A stretch of 64,000 bases of DNA from Caballeronia udeis (GTDB taxonomy: Bacteria; Pseudomonadota; Gammaproteobacteria; Burkholderiales; Burkholderiaceae), in contig NZ_FCOK02000042.1 of NCBI RefSeq assembly GCF_001544555.2, forward strand, positions 1-64,000, in the 5' to 3' direction. Position numbers and translations under genes: made by a program. This document shows, piece by piece, positions 52,801-61,280 of this stretch (position 1 is the stretch's first letter; each line of letters starts with the position of its first letter). The notes under the pieces are model-generated. The model searched no databases. It was not told the origin of the DNA and saw only the letters and a list, made by a program, of their open reading frames with translations.

Positions 52801-54009
52801 ATGAAAATCGTCCGCGCCGATGTCATCGTCAGTTGTCCGGGACGCAATTTCGTCACGTTGAAAGTGGTGACCGACGAAGGGGTATATGGCATTGGCGACG
52901 CCACCCTCAATGGCCGCGAACTGGCCGTGGCTTCGTATCTGAAGGATCACGTGTGTCCGCTGCTGATCGGCCGCGACCCGGGGCGCATTGAGGACATCTG
53001 GCAGTTTTTATACAAGGGCGCTTACTGGCGTCGCGGCCCGGTGACCATGACTGCCATCGCCGCGGTGGACATGGCGCTGTGGGACATTCTCGGCAAGGTC
53101 GCGAACCTTCCCTTGTACAAGCTGCTGGGCGGCGCGTCGCGTGAGAGCGTCATGGTCTACGGGCATGCGACCGGACGTGACATTCCTGAAGCTCTCGACC
53201 GCTATGCGGAGCACGTGGAGGAGGGGTACCAGGCTATCCGCATTCAATGCGGTGTGCCGAACATGCGCTCGGTGTATGGCGTATCGAAGGGAACGGGCAT
53301 GTATGAGCCAGCCACCAAAGGTGCGGCGGAAGAGCAGACCTGGTCGTCGGAAAAGTATCTCGACTTCGTGCCCAAGCTCTTCGAAGCGGTACGCGACAAG
53401 TTCGGATTCGATACCCATCTGCTGCACGACGTGCATCACCGTCTCACACCAATAGAAGCAGCACGGCTGGGTAAATCCATCGAGCCATATCGTTTGTTCT
53501 GGATGGAAGACCCCACACCTGCTGAGAATCAGGCCGGTTTCCGGCTGATTCGGCAGCACACGGTGACGCCGATCGCGGTGGGCGAGGTATTCAACAGCAT
53601 CTGGGATTGCAAGCAACTGATTGAAGAGCAGTTGATCGACTACATTCGCGCCACGCTCACGCATGCGGGCGGCATTACGCACCTGAAGCGCATCGCGGAT
53701 TTTGCCTCGCTTTACCAGGTTCGCACGGGTTGCCACGGCCCGTCCGATTTGTCGCCGGTCTGCATGGGCGCGGCGCTGCATTTCGACTTGTGGGTGCCGA
53801 ACTTCGGCGTGCAGGAATACATGGGTTTTCCGAAGGAAGCGCTGGATGTTTTCCCGCATGCATGGACCTTCGACCGGGGCACGATGCATCCCGGCGAAGC
53901 ACCTGGTCATGGCGTGGATATCGACGAAGAACTCGCAGCGCGTTATCCCTACGATCCGGCTTACCTGCCGGTTGCACGGCTCGAAGACGGCACGCTCTGG
54001 AACTGGTGA
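52801..54009 (+). CDS. manD: D-mannonate dehydratase, enolase superfamily (ManD/RspA type)
   Basis: 402 residues, the exact usual length of ManD. It dehydrates D-mannonate to 2-keto-3-deoxy-D-gluconate. The metal ligands and acid/base residues are in [20 protein letters not shown] (Asp and His), [20 protein letters not shown] (Glu) and [20 protein letters not shown] (Glu); the late loop [15 protein letters not shown] and [17 protein letters not shown] are typical. RspA, its synonym in older annotations, refers to the same fold. It is followed by an MHS transporter and a 5-dehydrogenase gene in one operon. Confidence 0.92.
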   Translation: MKIVRADVIVSCPGRNFVTLKVVTDEGVYGIGDATLNGRELAVASYLKDHVCPLLIGRDPGRIEDIWQFLYKGAYWRRGPVTMTAIAAVDMALWDILGKVANLPLYKLLGGASRESVMVYGHATGRDIPEALDRYAEHVEEGYQAIRIQCGVPNMRSVYGVSKGTGMYEPATKGAAEEQTWSSEKYLDFVPKLFEAVRDKFGFDTHLLHDVHHRLTPIEAARLGKSIEPYRLFWMEDPTPAENQAGFRLIRQHTVTPIAVGEVFNSIWDCKQLIEEQLIDYIRATLTHAGGITHLKRIADFASLYQVRTGCHGPSDLSPVCMGAALHFDLWVPNFGVQEYMGFPKEALDVFPHAWTFDRGTMHPGEAPGHGVDIDEELAARYPYDPAYLPVARLEDGTLWNW

Positions 54010-54071
54010 GCGGCGGCGTTTGATAGAACCGCCCGGCAGAAACGCCCGGTAGAAAAATCAGGAGACAGGCA

Positions 54072-55442
54072 ATGGCAGATCAGAACAACAGCGCGATGTT
54101 ACGCCGCGTCGCCTTTGCATCGACGATCGGCACCGCTGCCGAGTACTACGATTTTTTCGTCTATGGCACGGCTGCAGTGCTCGTGTTCGGCGCGAAGTTT
54201 TTCCCCAGCAGCGACCCGTTGATCGGGACGCTCGCCGCGTTCGCAACCTATGCAGTAGGCTTTATCGCGCGACCGCTGGGCGGCATTGTATTCGGGCATT
54301 TTGGCGATCGCATTGGCCGCAAGAAGGCGCTGATTGTCACCATACTGATTGTGGGCCTGGGTACGTTCCTGATTGGCCTGCTGCCTGACTATTCGCAGAT
54401 CGGCATCTGGGCGCCGGCTGCACTGATCCTGATTCGTGTGCTGCAAGGTTTCGGTGTTGGCGGAGAACAAGCGGGCGCCGTGCTGCTGACAGCCGAATAT
54501 GCGCCGCCACCAAAGCGGGGTTTCTTCGCGAGCCTCGTCCAGCTCGGCGCACCCGCCGGATTCCTGATTCCGGCGGGCATCTTCGCCATCCTCACCGCAA
54601 CGCTTACGCATGAGCAACTGCTCGACTGGGGCTGGCGGCTGCCGTTCCTCGGCAGCATCGTATTGGTCGTGGTGGGTTTGTATATCCGGTTGCGCACGGA
54701 GGAGTCGCCGGTCTTCGCGGAGATTCGCAAGACGCAGGCGGTCGAGTCGCGGCCGGTCGTTGAAGTCGTCCGGCAATTCGGCCCCACGATCGTGAAGGGT
54801 GTCGGGGCGAAACTGATCGAGGCCTGTACGTTCGCGATGTACACGATGATCGTGCTGGCCTACGGACGCGTGCACGGTGTCAGTGAGAGCCTGCTGCTGC
54901 AGACGATCATCGTCGCGGTCACGCTCGAACTGATAGCGATCCCGCTGGCCGGCGCGCTGTCGGACCGGATCGGCCGCCGCGCCACGTTTATTGCAGGCAG
55001 CCTGCTGCAGGTCCTGCTGGTCGTGCCACTGTTTCATGCTGTGGATAGCGGCAGCCGTTTTGCGATCCAGACGGCGATGATTCTCGCGATCACGGTCGGC
55101 CATAGTCTTTGCTATGCGCCGCAGGCGTCGCTCTTTCCCGAACTCTTTCCGGCGCGGGTGCGTTGCAGCGGCATCGCGTTGATCTGGCAGATCGGCTCGC
55201 TGATCGGCAGCGGCGTACTTGGACTTGTCGCGGTGAAGATGCTTCAGATGACGGGCGGCAGCTCCGTTGGACTGATCGTCTACGTGATTGCGCTGGGCAT
55301 TGTTTCCACGCTGTGTATTTATCTTTTGCCTGAAACCGCGCCTTTGCGTCGCGGCGGCGATCTTCACGACTGGGGTACGCCGTCACTCGCTACATCTGCC
55401 CGCGAAGCGCGGTCATCCCCTGTTTTCGCGGCGCGCCGCTAG
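54072..55442 (+). CDS. MFS transporter, metabolite:H+ symporter (MHS) type
   Basis: 456 residues with twelve predicted membrane segments. MHS-type marks are IGTAAEYYDFFVYGTAAVLV, RPLGGIVFGHFGDRIGRKKA and LQGFGVGGEQAGAVLLTAEY. The group moves small organic acids such as citrate, shikimate and 2-oxoglutarate. In this operon the likely cargo is a hexonate or hexuronate. It begins 62 bases after manD and 45 bases precede the next gene. Confidence 0.9.
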   Translation: MADQNNSAMLRRVAFASTIGTAAEYYDFFVYGTAAVLVFGAKFFPSSDPLIGTLAAFATYAVGFIARPLGGIVFGHFGDRIGRKKALIVTILIVGLGTFLIGLLPDYSQIGIWAPAALILIRVLQGFGVGGEQAGAVLLTAEYAPPPKRGFFASLVQLGAPAGFLIPAGIFAILTATLTHEQLLDWGWRLPFLGSIVLVVVGLYIRLRTEESPVFAEIRKTQAVESRPVVEVVRQFGPTIVKGVGAKLIEACTFAMYTMIVLAYGRVHGVSESLLLQTIIVAVTLELIAIPLAGALSDRIGRRATFIAGSLLQVLLVVPLFHAVDSGSRFAIQTAMILAITVGHSLCYAPQASLFPELFPARVRCSGIALIWQIGSLIGSGVLGLVAVKMLQMTGGSSVGLIVYVIALGIVSTLCIYLLPETAPLRRGGDLHDWGTPSLATSAREARSSPVFAARR

Positions 55443-55487
55443 CCACGCTTGGTGCCGCGGCACGCACACTATTCAACGGAGCCTCTC

Positions 55488-56525
55488 ATGCTTGCAGCCG
55501 TCCTTCACGAACCGAAACGCCTGCGTATCGACGAAGTCGATGCGCCTCAACCACAGCCGGGTCAGGTTCAGATTCGCGTGCGCGCAGGCGGTATCTGCGG
55601 GTCGGACCTGTCGTATTACTTCAAGGGCAAGAGCGGCGATTTCGCGGTCCGCGAGCCGTTCGTGCTCGGTCATGAAGTCGCGGGTGAAATCGCCGCGCTA
55701 GGCGAGGGCGTAAGTGGCTTGCGCGTTGGCCAGCGTGTTGCCGTGAACCCGGGTCTGAACTGCGGCGAGTGCCGGTTTTGCGTGAAGGGCATGACCAATC
55801 ATTGCCTGAACATGCGCTTCATGGGCAGCGCCTCGACGTTCCCGCACATGCAGGGCATGTTCCGCCAATACATTGCAGTTGCCGCACGTCAATGCGTGCC
55901 TGTGCCTGATGCACTCGACTTCGCACAAGCGTCGATGGCGGAGCCGCTCGCCGTTGCATTGCACGCGCTGAGGCACGCGGGATCGCTGGTCGGCGCCCAG
56001 GTACTGGTGATCGGGTGCGGACCTATCGGCTGCATTTTGCTATCGGTCGCCCGGCGTTCAGGGGCGCACCGTCTCGTTGCGCTCGATCTCGCGGACAAAG
56101 CATTGCAGATGGCCGCCACGCTGGGCGCCGACCAGACCGTGCTTGCCACCGATCAGGCACAGGTCGAAGCATGGTCCCAGTCGCGCGGCACCTTCGACGT
56201 CGTGATCGAAGCATCCGGCAGTCCTGCCGGGCTCGATACTGCGCTTCGGGCCGCGCGTGCGGGGGCCACCGTGATCCAGGTGGGCAACCTGCCGGCGGGG
56301 CAGTCGCCGGTCGCGGCGAATCTCGTGATGGCGAAGGAATTGCGTTATCAGGGATCGTTCCGTTTCACCGATGAATACGCGGTCGCCGCCGAAGAAATCG
56401 CCACCGGAAAGATCGATCTGAGTCCGTTGATGACGCATGTCTTTCCGCTCGCGGACGCAAACCATGCGTTCGAAGTGGCGCATGACCGCAACCAGTCGGT
56501 GAAGGTGCATCTGCAGTTCGACTGA
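55488..56525 (+). CDS. Zinc-dependent L-gulonate/L-idonate 5-dehydrogenase
   Basis: 345 residues of the zinc alcohol dehydrogenase family. The catalytic zinc Cys/His are in AGGICGSDLSYYF and LGHEVAGEI, and the structural zinc Cys cluster in NPGLNCGECRFCVKGMTNHC. The Rossmann motif is VLVIGCGPIGCILLSVARRS. The closest named types are IdnD and RspB. With ManD and UxuB as neighbours, the L-gulonate 5-dehydrogenase reaction (to D-fructuronate) is the best fit. The ATG at 55488 follows ACGGAG. It lies between two transporter genes. Confidence 0.86.
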   Translation: MLAAVLHEPKRLRIDEVDAPQPQPGQVQIRVRAGGICGSDLSYYFKGKSGDFAVREPFVLGHEVAGEIAALGEGVSGLRVGQRVAVNPGLNCGECRFCVKGMTNHCLNMRFMGSASTFPHMQGMFRQYIAVAARQCVPVPDALDFAQASMAEPLAVALHALRHAGSLVGAQVLVIGCGPIGCILLSVARRSGAHRLVALDLADKALQMAATLGADQTVLATDQAQVEAWSQSRGTFDVVIEASGSPAGLDTALRAARAGATVIQVGNLPAGQSPVAANLVMAKELRYQGSFRFTDEYAVAAEEIATGKIDLSPLMTHVFPLADANHAFEVAHDRNQSVKVHLQFD

Positions 56526-56586
56526 ATCCCTATTACCGCATTGCCCGAGCGCCCGATCACAAAGAGGCGTATTCCAGGAGACATTC

Positions 56587-57885
56587 ATGTTCAGAAGCCA
56601 GCGCTGGTTCGTGGTCGGTTTGCTGTTTCTCGCCGGCGTGATCAACTATCTTGACCGCGCTGCGCTGTCGATCGCGGCCCCGTTGATCCAGAAGGATCTC
56701 GATTTTTCGCATGCGCAGATGGGCATTGTGTTCAGCAGCTTTTTCATCGGCTATGCGCTGTTCAATTTTGTTGGCGGCGTGCTGTCGGACAAGGTCGGCG
56801 CAAAGAAAGTGTTCGGCGCGTCGATGGGCATCTGGTCGATATTCTGCGGAGCGACCGCACTGGCAAGCAGCCTGGTTTCGTTGATCGTGTTACGGGTTCT
56901 GTTCGGCATGGGAGAGGGTCCGTTCAGTTCGTCGAACAGCAAGATGGTCAACAACTGGTTTCCGCGCCGCGAAGTGGCGAGCGCCATTGGTGTGATCAGT
57001 TCGGGTACACCGCTGGGCGGCGCGCTTGCGGGGCCGGTGGTCGGCTACATGGCAATTCGCTTTGGCTGGCGCTGGGCGTTCGTCGCCATCATGCTGCTCG
57101 GTCTGCTATGGCTCGTGGCGTGGACCTTGACCACGACTGAACAGCCGCAGCAGGACAAGCGCGTGAAACCCGAGGAGCTTGCGTTGATTGTCGCCGGCCA
57201 GCAGCAGGCTTCGTCGATGGAGCATGCGCCTGAAGGCGAGAAGGTCGGGCTGAAGTTTTACCTGAAGCAGCCGATTATCCTCGCGACGGCGTTCGCCTTT
57301 TTTGCCTACAACTATGTGTTGTTCTTCTTCCTGTCATGGTTCCCCACGTACCTGACCGAAGCGCACCACATGTCGCTTCATGACATGAGCATTGCGACCG
57401 TGATTCCCTGGGTGCTTGGCAGTATCGGCCTTGCCGCGGGTGGTTTTGTCACCGACATGATTTTGCGGATTACAGGTAAGCCGTTGCTCGCGCGGCGGAT
57501 CGTTTTATCGGTCTGCCTCGGGGTAGCAGCGGTATGTGTCGGATTTGCCGGTCGGGTTGAAAGCATGGAGGGGGCGGTCGCGTTGATGTCGGTCTCGATC
57601 TTCTTCCTCTATGTCACGGGCGCAGTCTATTGGGCCGTGATCCAGGACACCGTCCGGCGCGAGAACGTAGGGGGCGTGGGTGGTTTTGTGCATCTGCTGG
57701 CTAACCTCGCCGGGGTGATCGGGCCGGCGGTGACCGGCTTCATCGTGCAAGCGACTCATGGTGCGTATGGCAGTGCGTTTGTACTTGCAGGGGCCGTCGC
57801 GGTGCTGGGTGCGCTTTGTTCGTTGATATGGATTCGCGAACCGCGTGGCGACAAGCTGAAGGCGCAGCGGGTAGTGGTGTCGTAG
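56587..57885 (+). CDS. MFS transporter, anion:cation symporter (ACS) type
   Basis: 432 residues, twelve membrane segments. The ACS hallmark is FLAGVINYLDRAALSIAAPL followed by GIVFSSFFIGYALFNFVGGV, and GMGEGPFSSSNSKMVNNWFP matches ExuT/GudP/DgoT-like carriers of hexuronates, glucarate and galactonate. It follows the 5-dehydrogenase gene by 61 bases. The operon thus has two unrelated carriers, perhaps for different stereoisomers. Its stop is the last recognisable part of the hexonate operon on the + strand. Confidence 0.9.
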   Translation: MFRSQRWFVVGLLFLAGVINYLDRAALSIAAPLIQKDLDFSHAQMGIVFSSFFIGYALFNFVGGVLSDKVGAKKVFGASMGIWSIFCGATALASSLVSLIVLRVLFGMGEGPFSSSNSKMVNNWFPRREVASAIGVISSGTPLGGALAGPVVGYMAIRFGWRWAFVAIMLLGLLWLVAWTLTTTEQPQQDKRVKPEELALIVAGQQQASSMEHAPEGEKVGLKFYLKQPIILATAFAFFAYNYVLFFFLSWFPTYLTEAHHMSLHDMSIATVIPWVLGSIGLAAGGFVTDMILRITGKPLLARRIVLSVCLGVAAVCVGFAGRVESMEGAVALMSVSIFFLYVTGAVYWAVIQDTVRRENVGGVGGFVHLLANLAGVIGPAVTGFIVQATHGAYGSAFVLAGAVAVLGALCSLIWIREPRGDKLKAQRVVVS

Positions 57886-58055
57886 GTTTCGCTCGCGCCG
57901 GTGGATGGGATTGGGGGGGCTGGTGGTTTTGGGGGTAGCGGTCTGAGTTAACGCTGGGTTGCGCAAGGGTTGACTACGGTACGCAGTGCGCAAGAGTGGG
58001 AACGCCGATGTGAGAAGCACGCCGCGAACGACGATAGCGCTAGCGAAGCCGCATA

Positions 58056-58105
58056 AGCCCCGCCCTGGGGCTACTGACGAAGGAAGGCCCGCAAGGGCGC
58101 GGGCC
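58056..58105. terminator. Two consecutive GC hairpins between convergent units
   Basis: AGCCCC (58056-58061) pairs with GGGGCT (58067-58072), and GGCCCGC (58086-58092) with GCGGGCC (58099-58105). There is no T-run. They lie between the end of the ACS transporter gene (57885) and the end of the minus-strand pair, so they may limit read-through. The rest of 57886-58120 has no gene. Confidence 0.4.
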
Positions 58106-58120
58106 ACTGGCTACGACCGA

Positions 58121-58423
58121 CTACTCGCCAAAAGGCGATTTCTTTCCACCATCCGTCAAGTCCATTATCTTGTTTCCTTGTCCGTCCGTAATCAAGGCGA
58201 GCGGGCGCAACTCGGGAAATTGCGACACAAGCGACATCAAGATAGTTCCGCCGACGCGCCGCGCGGCTTCATCATCCAACGGGTTTTGATCGTCTACGGG
58301 TATTTCCATAAACGCCCGTTGCTGCGCATTGGCTATGCCATCGAGCGCATTTTCTGATACCCAAAACTGACGAACCGTCTTTGTGGCCGGGTCATATTTG
58401 GTAAGGAGATATTGAAAAAACAT
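58121..58423 (-). CDS. Small partner protein of the putative effector; candidate immunity protein
   Basis: 100 residues with no family I recognise. It is soluble and mildly acidic, with LLTKYDPATKTVRQFWVSEN at the start, a long helix-like region around DDEAARRVGGTILMSLVSQF, and PLALITDGQGNKIMDLTDGG near the end. Its ATG comes directly after the stop codon of the 307-residue gene (TAG-ATG, no spacer), so the two are tightly coupled. Small size, position and coupling are what one expects of an immunity protein or chaperone, but this is inference. Confidence 0.6.
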   Translation of the reverse strand: MFFQYLLTKYDPATKTVRQFWVSENALDGIANAQQRAFMEIPVDDQNPLDDEAARRVGGTILMSLVSQFPELRPLALITDGQGNKIMDLTDGGKKSPFGE

Positions 58424-59347
58424 CTAGTAACCTCGACACGATTGAAAATTGGAAAATGCGCGTTGCTTGCATAGCGCCAAGGTGCGCGGGTCTCGATAAA
58501 TTGCGCCTGCAAATCGGCACTGTTCCAACTCGAATTCATACATTGCGTGGCAATCGGCTTCTTGCGCTTCGCTGACGCCACGCGCCGCAATAGACAATAC
58601 ATCATCACCGGCCGCGCTCTTCACGTACTCAAACGGCGCGGCATCGCCTAACGGCGTGCTCCCCGCGCGAAGCTCGGTCACGTCGCCAAGGTTTGGAACG
58701 CCTTCGTCCTCTGCCGCGTCGTTGAACGATGGAAGCGACGACGCCACAGCGGAAACGACCGCTCCGACAGACGACGCAAACACCGCCAACCCGCCACTTG
58801 TTGCCCGTGCGGCACGGGTTCGCGCGCCCGCTTCGGCCATTGTTTCGATATGACGGAACGGTTTTAGCGCGCTCGCTGCTCGCGCGGCGCGCTCATCAAT
58901 CGCCTGGTTATACGCTTTAAAATCGTCCCGGTGCGCTTTCGACCGGGCCGCGTAGCTGCTGGCACGTTCGGCAATGTCCTTTTCATACGCCGCGTCATCG
59001 TATTGGCGCATTGGAACGAAGCCACTATGCGCAATGTAAGCGGGTTCGGCTCGAAGAATCACGACCGACCCGTCGAGCACGCAGCGACATAAGCACGTCA
59101 CGACTTCACGCGGATTATCTTCCCACATTCCCGATAGATGCCACGGAATTGATTCTTTGATGAATGTTCGAATCCGGGCCACGACTTCAGGTTGAGACGC
59201 CCAATGTCTCTCGTTCCGATCCGCAAACAGTTTCGCCCCTGCGGCGAGTGCATCAAGCTCGGTTTCGTAGCGCTCACGGGGCGACAAATCACTCGGATCA
59301 CACAGCATGTATCGGTAACGTCCGTAGTTGAAAAGTTCCACGCACAT
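58424..59347 (-). CDS. Putative orphan effector with a cysteine-rich C-terminus
   Basis: 307 residues. Residues 1-115 form a globular region with a CLCRC cluster at 85-89. Residues about 118-165 are charged and helix-rich (coiled-coil-like). Residues about 183-206 are Ala/Ser/Val-rich and hydrophobic (GGLAVFASSVGAVVSAVASS), enough for a membrane-inserting hairpin. The C-terminus has four Cys at 266, 277, 293 and 304 in CHAMYEFELEQC, LCKQRAF and SCRGY, a spacing I associate with tails of Burkholderia polymorphic or type VI secretion effectors. The ATG follows GGAGAC. No signal peptide, vgrG, PAAR or hcp gene is near. Function is not established. Confidence 0.6.
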   Translation of the reverse strand: MCVELFNYGRYRYMLCDPSDLSPRERYETELDALAAGAKLFADRNERHWASQPEVVARIRTFIKESIPWHLSGMWEDNPREVVTCLCRCVLDGSVVILRAEPAYIAHSGFVPMRQYDDAAYEKDIAERASSYAARSKAHRDDFKAYNQAIDERAARAASALKPFRHIETMAEAGARTRAARATSGGLAVFASSVGAVVSAVASSLPSFNDAAEDEGVPNLGDVTELRAGSTPLGDAAPFEYVKSAAGDDVLSIAARGVSEAQEADCHAMYEFELEQCRFAGAIYRDPRTLALCKQRAFSNFQSCRGY

Positions 59348-59599
59348 CCCGTTTGTCTCCTGATTTTTAACGGCAAACGCGAAACCCTAACGCACTTTTC
59401 CGTGCGTTCATCTCAATAAAGGCATGCAGCAAACGGCTGCCCATGGCCGCCCCGCGCTATCCGCGGACAACCTCTCTCCAATATCAGCCCTATCTCCAAC
59501 GTCTAAATCAACCGCTGCGGCGTGGTAGTATGGTAGGTGACAAGATGAAGTCCAGGCTTTATCTTTGTCCTCTCTTTACTCTTCGTTCAGGTATGGGTC
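59348..59599. other. Gap between effector gene and GntR gene
   Basis: It contains a 7-bp hairpin AACGCAC (59389-59395) / GTGCGTT (59402-59408) and the repeat GTATGGTAG at 59528-59536, shared with the uxuB/manD gap. I see no gene. The GntR promoter probably lies near 59500-59590. Confidence 0.4.
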
Positions 59600-60472
59600 A
59601 TGGTCACGAAAAACGTCTTGCCGGCGCCGTTGCGACGTGACGCGTCGTCTTCGTTAGACGGCATCGGTAGCAATGAAAGAGCGGCTTCCTCTACATCGCC
59701 GGCCGCGCCTGCCCGTGGCCGCGCTCGCGCAACTGAACCACGTGTAGCGCTGCCCAATCTGCGTGCTCAGCTTCAGGTTGAGTCGCACGAGCCCATCGGC
59801 AAACAAATCTTTCGCGCCCTGCGCGAAGCCATTTTTTCGGGCGCGCTGGTGCCGGGCACGCCTCTGTCCGAAACCGAAGTTTCAGAAATGTTCCAGGTCT
59901 CCCGGCAACCGGTTCGCGAAGCGTTTATCAAGCTCGTCGAGTCGGGCGTGCTGCAGGTGCTGCCGCAAAGAGGAACCTTCGTGAAGAAGATCTCTCCACG
60001 ACGCGTGCGCGAAGGCAGGTTCATCCGGGAAGCGATCGAGGCCGCGGTGGCCCGCAAGGCCGCGGTCGAAATCACCACGGAACAGCTTGCGGAGCTCGCC
60101 GAAAATCTACGCGACCAGAAGACCGCGGCAAAGGTGAACGACACCACATCGTTCCTTGCGCTCGACGAACGGTTTCACTTCCTGATCGCACAATCCATTG
60201 ACTGCGTCGCGGCATGGGACACCATCCAGGACATCAAGGCCCAAATGGATCGCGTGCGTTATCTGAGCCTGCCGGAAGTCTCGCCGCTTGAATTGCTGAT
60301 CAAGCAGCACGCACGGATTCTGAGTGGACTGAAAGCGCATGACGCCGATGCCGCTGAAGAAGCCATGCGCGCCCATCTGCGTGAAATCCTGGTCTCGCTA
60401 AAACCAGTCGCCGAACGCAATCCGGATTGGTTTGAACCCGATGAAGGCGAGCGCGTCCACCTTGCCAACTAG
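59600..60472 (+). CDS. GntR-family regulator, FadR/FCD subfamily
   Basis: 290 residues. The first 55 are disordered and Ala/Ser/Arg-rich. The winged helix is at about 65-130 (GKQIFRALREAIFSGALVPG, TEVSEMFQVSRQPVREAFIK, LPQRGTFVKKI), and the all-alpha FCD ligand domain follows, with metal-binding candidates in LDERFHFLIAQ and KQHARILSGL. FCD regulators such as UxuR, ExuR and LgoR respond to sugar acids. It is therefore the probable regulator of the uxuB/manD operons 2-8 kb away, from which it is now separated by the effector pair. The start could be later than 59600. Confidence 0.86.
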   Translation: MVTKNVLPAPLRRDASSSLDGIGSNERAASSTSPAAPARGRARATEPRVALPNLRAQLQVESHEPIGKQIFRALREAIFSGALVPGTPLSETEVSEMFQVSRQPVREAFIKLVESGVLQVLPQRGTFVKKISPRRVREGRFIREAIEAAVARKAAVEITTEQLAELAENLRDQKTAAKVNDTTSFLALDERFHFLIAQSIDCVAAWDTIQDIKAQMDRVRYLSLPEVSPLELLIKQHARILSGLKAHDADAAEEAMRAHLREILVSLKPVAERNPDWFEPDEGERVHLAN

Positions 60473-60505
60473 CCGGCCGGCGCTGCGCCGCGCTCGGCCA
60501 GACTC

Positions 60506-60790
60506 TCAGATGATCTCGATCTCGACGAACACAACCTCATGGTCGCTGGCGTTGACAACGTTGTGTTCAACGCCCTTCAATCCGGCATAACTCTGCCCGG
60601 CACGCAGTTCGGAAACTCGGTTGCCTGTTTTGGTTTCAAGCAGGAGTTCACCGCTGGTTTGCGGAACGACAATGTAGTCGTGCCCATGGGCGTGCCAGCC
60701 GGTCTCGGCTCCCGGTGCGAATCGCCACTCGGTGACTATCGCGCGATCGTTTGATACCTGCTGCGTGGGAACTGCCGGTGAGCGGGTCAT
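60506..60790 (-). CDS. Single-domain cupin protein
   Basis: 94 residues. The cupin motifs are ETGWHAHGHDYIVVPQTSGE, with two His and an acidic position, and VEHNVVNASDHEVVFVEIE with the last His. It is small even for a cupin. It lies downstream of the amidase remnant on the same strand, so it was probably part of an amidase operon. The 3' end meets the GntR gene 33 bases away. Confidence 0.75.
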   Translation of the reverse strand: MTRSPAVPTQQVSNDRAIVTEWRFAPGAETGWHAHGHDYIVVPQTSGELLLETKTGNRVSELRAGQSYAGLKGVEHNVVNASDHEVVFVEIEII

Positions 60791-60816
60791 GCGGTTTCCT
60801 CCCCTGTTGGACGGTT

Positions 60817-61149
60817 TCAGGCCATCAGCATGCGGCCCAGTTCAATCAAGCCCTTGTCGCTGCCGGGCGGCCCGATCAATGAAAAGCCCAGCGGTACACC
60901 GTCTATCTGCATGAATGGCAGCGAGAGCTGAGGGCATCCGCCAAGTCCCGCGACGCACAGCATCCTGATCGCCTGGTTACGGTACGACTCCAGCGCTTCG
61001 TCGGTGTCCGACAGCAGCGGGGCGACGTCGGGCATCGTGGGCATGAGAATAATGCGCCCGCCAGCGAGCAGGCTCAACAAGTTTGCGCGGAAATCCTCGC
61101 GTACGCGCTCACTGTCCTCGTTTTGCGCCGGCGTGACTGTACGTGAACC
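60817..61149 (-). pseudogene. Amidase C-terminal remnant
   Basis: The minus strand reads SERVREDFRANLLSLLAGGR, then RIILMPTMPDVAPLL and LCVAGLGGCPQLSLPFMQ, then DGVPLGFSLIGPPGSDKGLI. These are the C-terminal landmarks of amidase-signature enzymes. About 110 residues remain of some 400. The frame is blocked by a stop at 61171-61173, and the catalytic Ser-Ser-Lys region is missing. There is no real start codon; TTG at 61080 is only the first possible one. A deletion or insertion junction lies near 61150-61170. Confidence 0.7.
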
Positions 61150-61280
61150 ATGCCAGGAGAGTGATGGCCTTTAAAACAATGGCCTGGCGTAGTGAACGGA
61201 ATCTGGAAAGTAGCGTGTGCACTAGTTCTTGGCGATCGATTCGGTGCATCGCACGAAATCAGGGCAGAAGAGAAGCGGTC

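Noticed and set aside
54099-55367. 422-codon minus-strand frame across the MHS transporter
   Set aside because: Antisense mirror of membrane-protein codons; Gln/Arg/His-rich and not recognisable.
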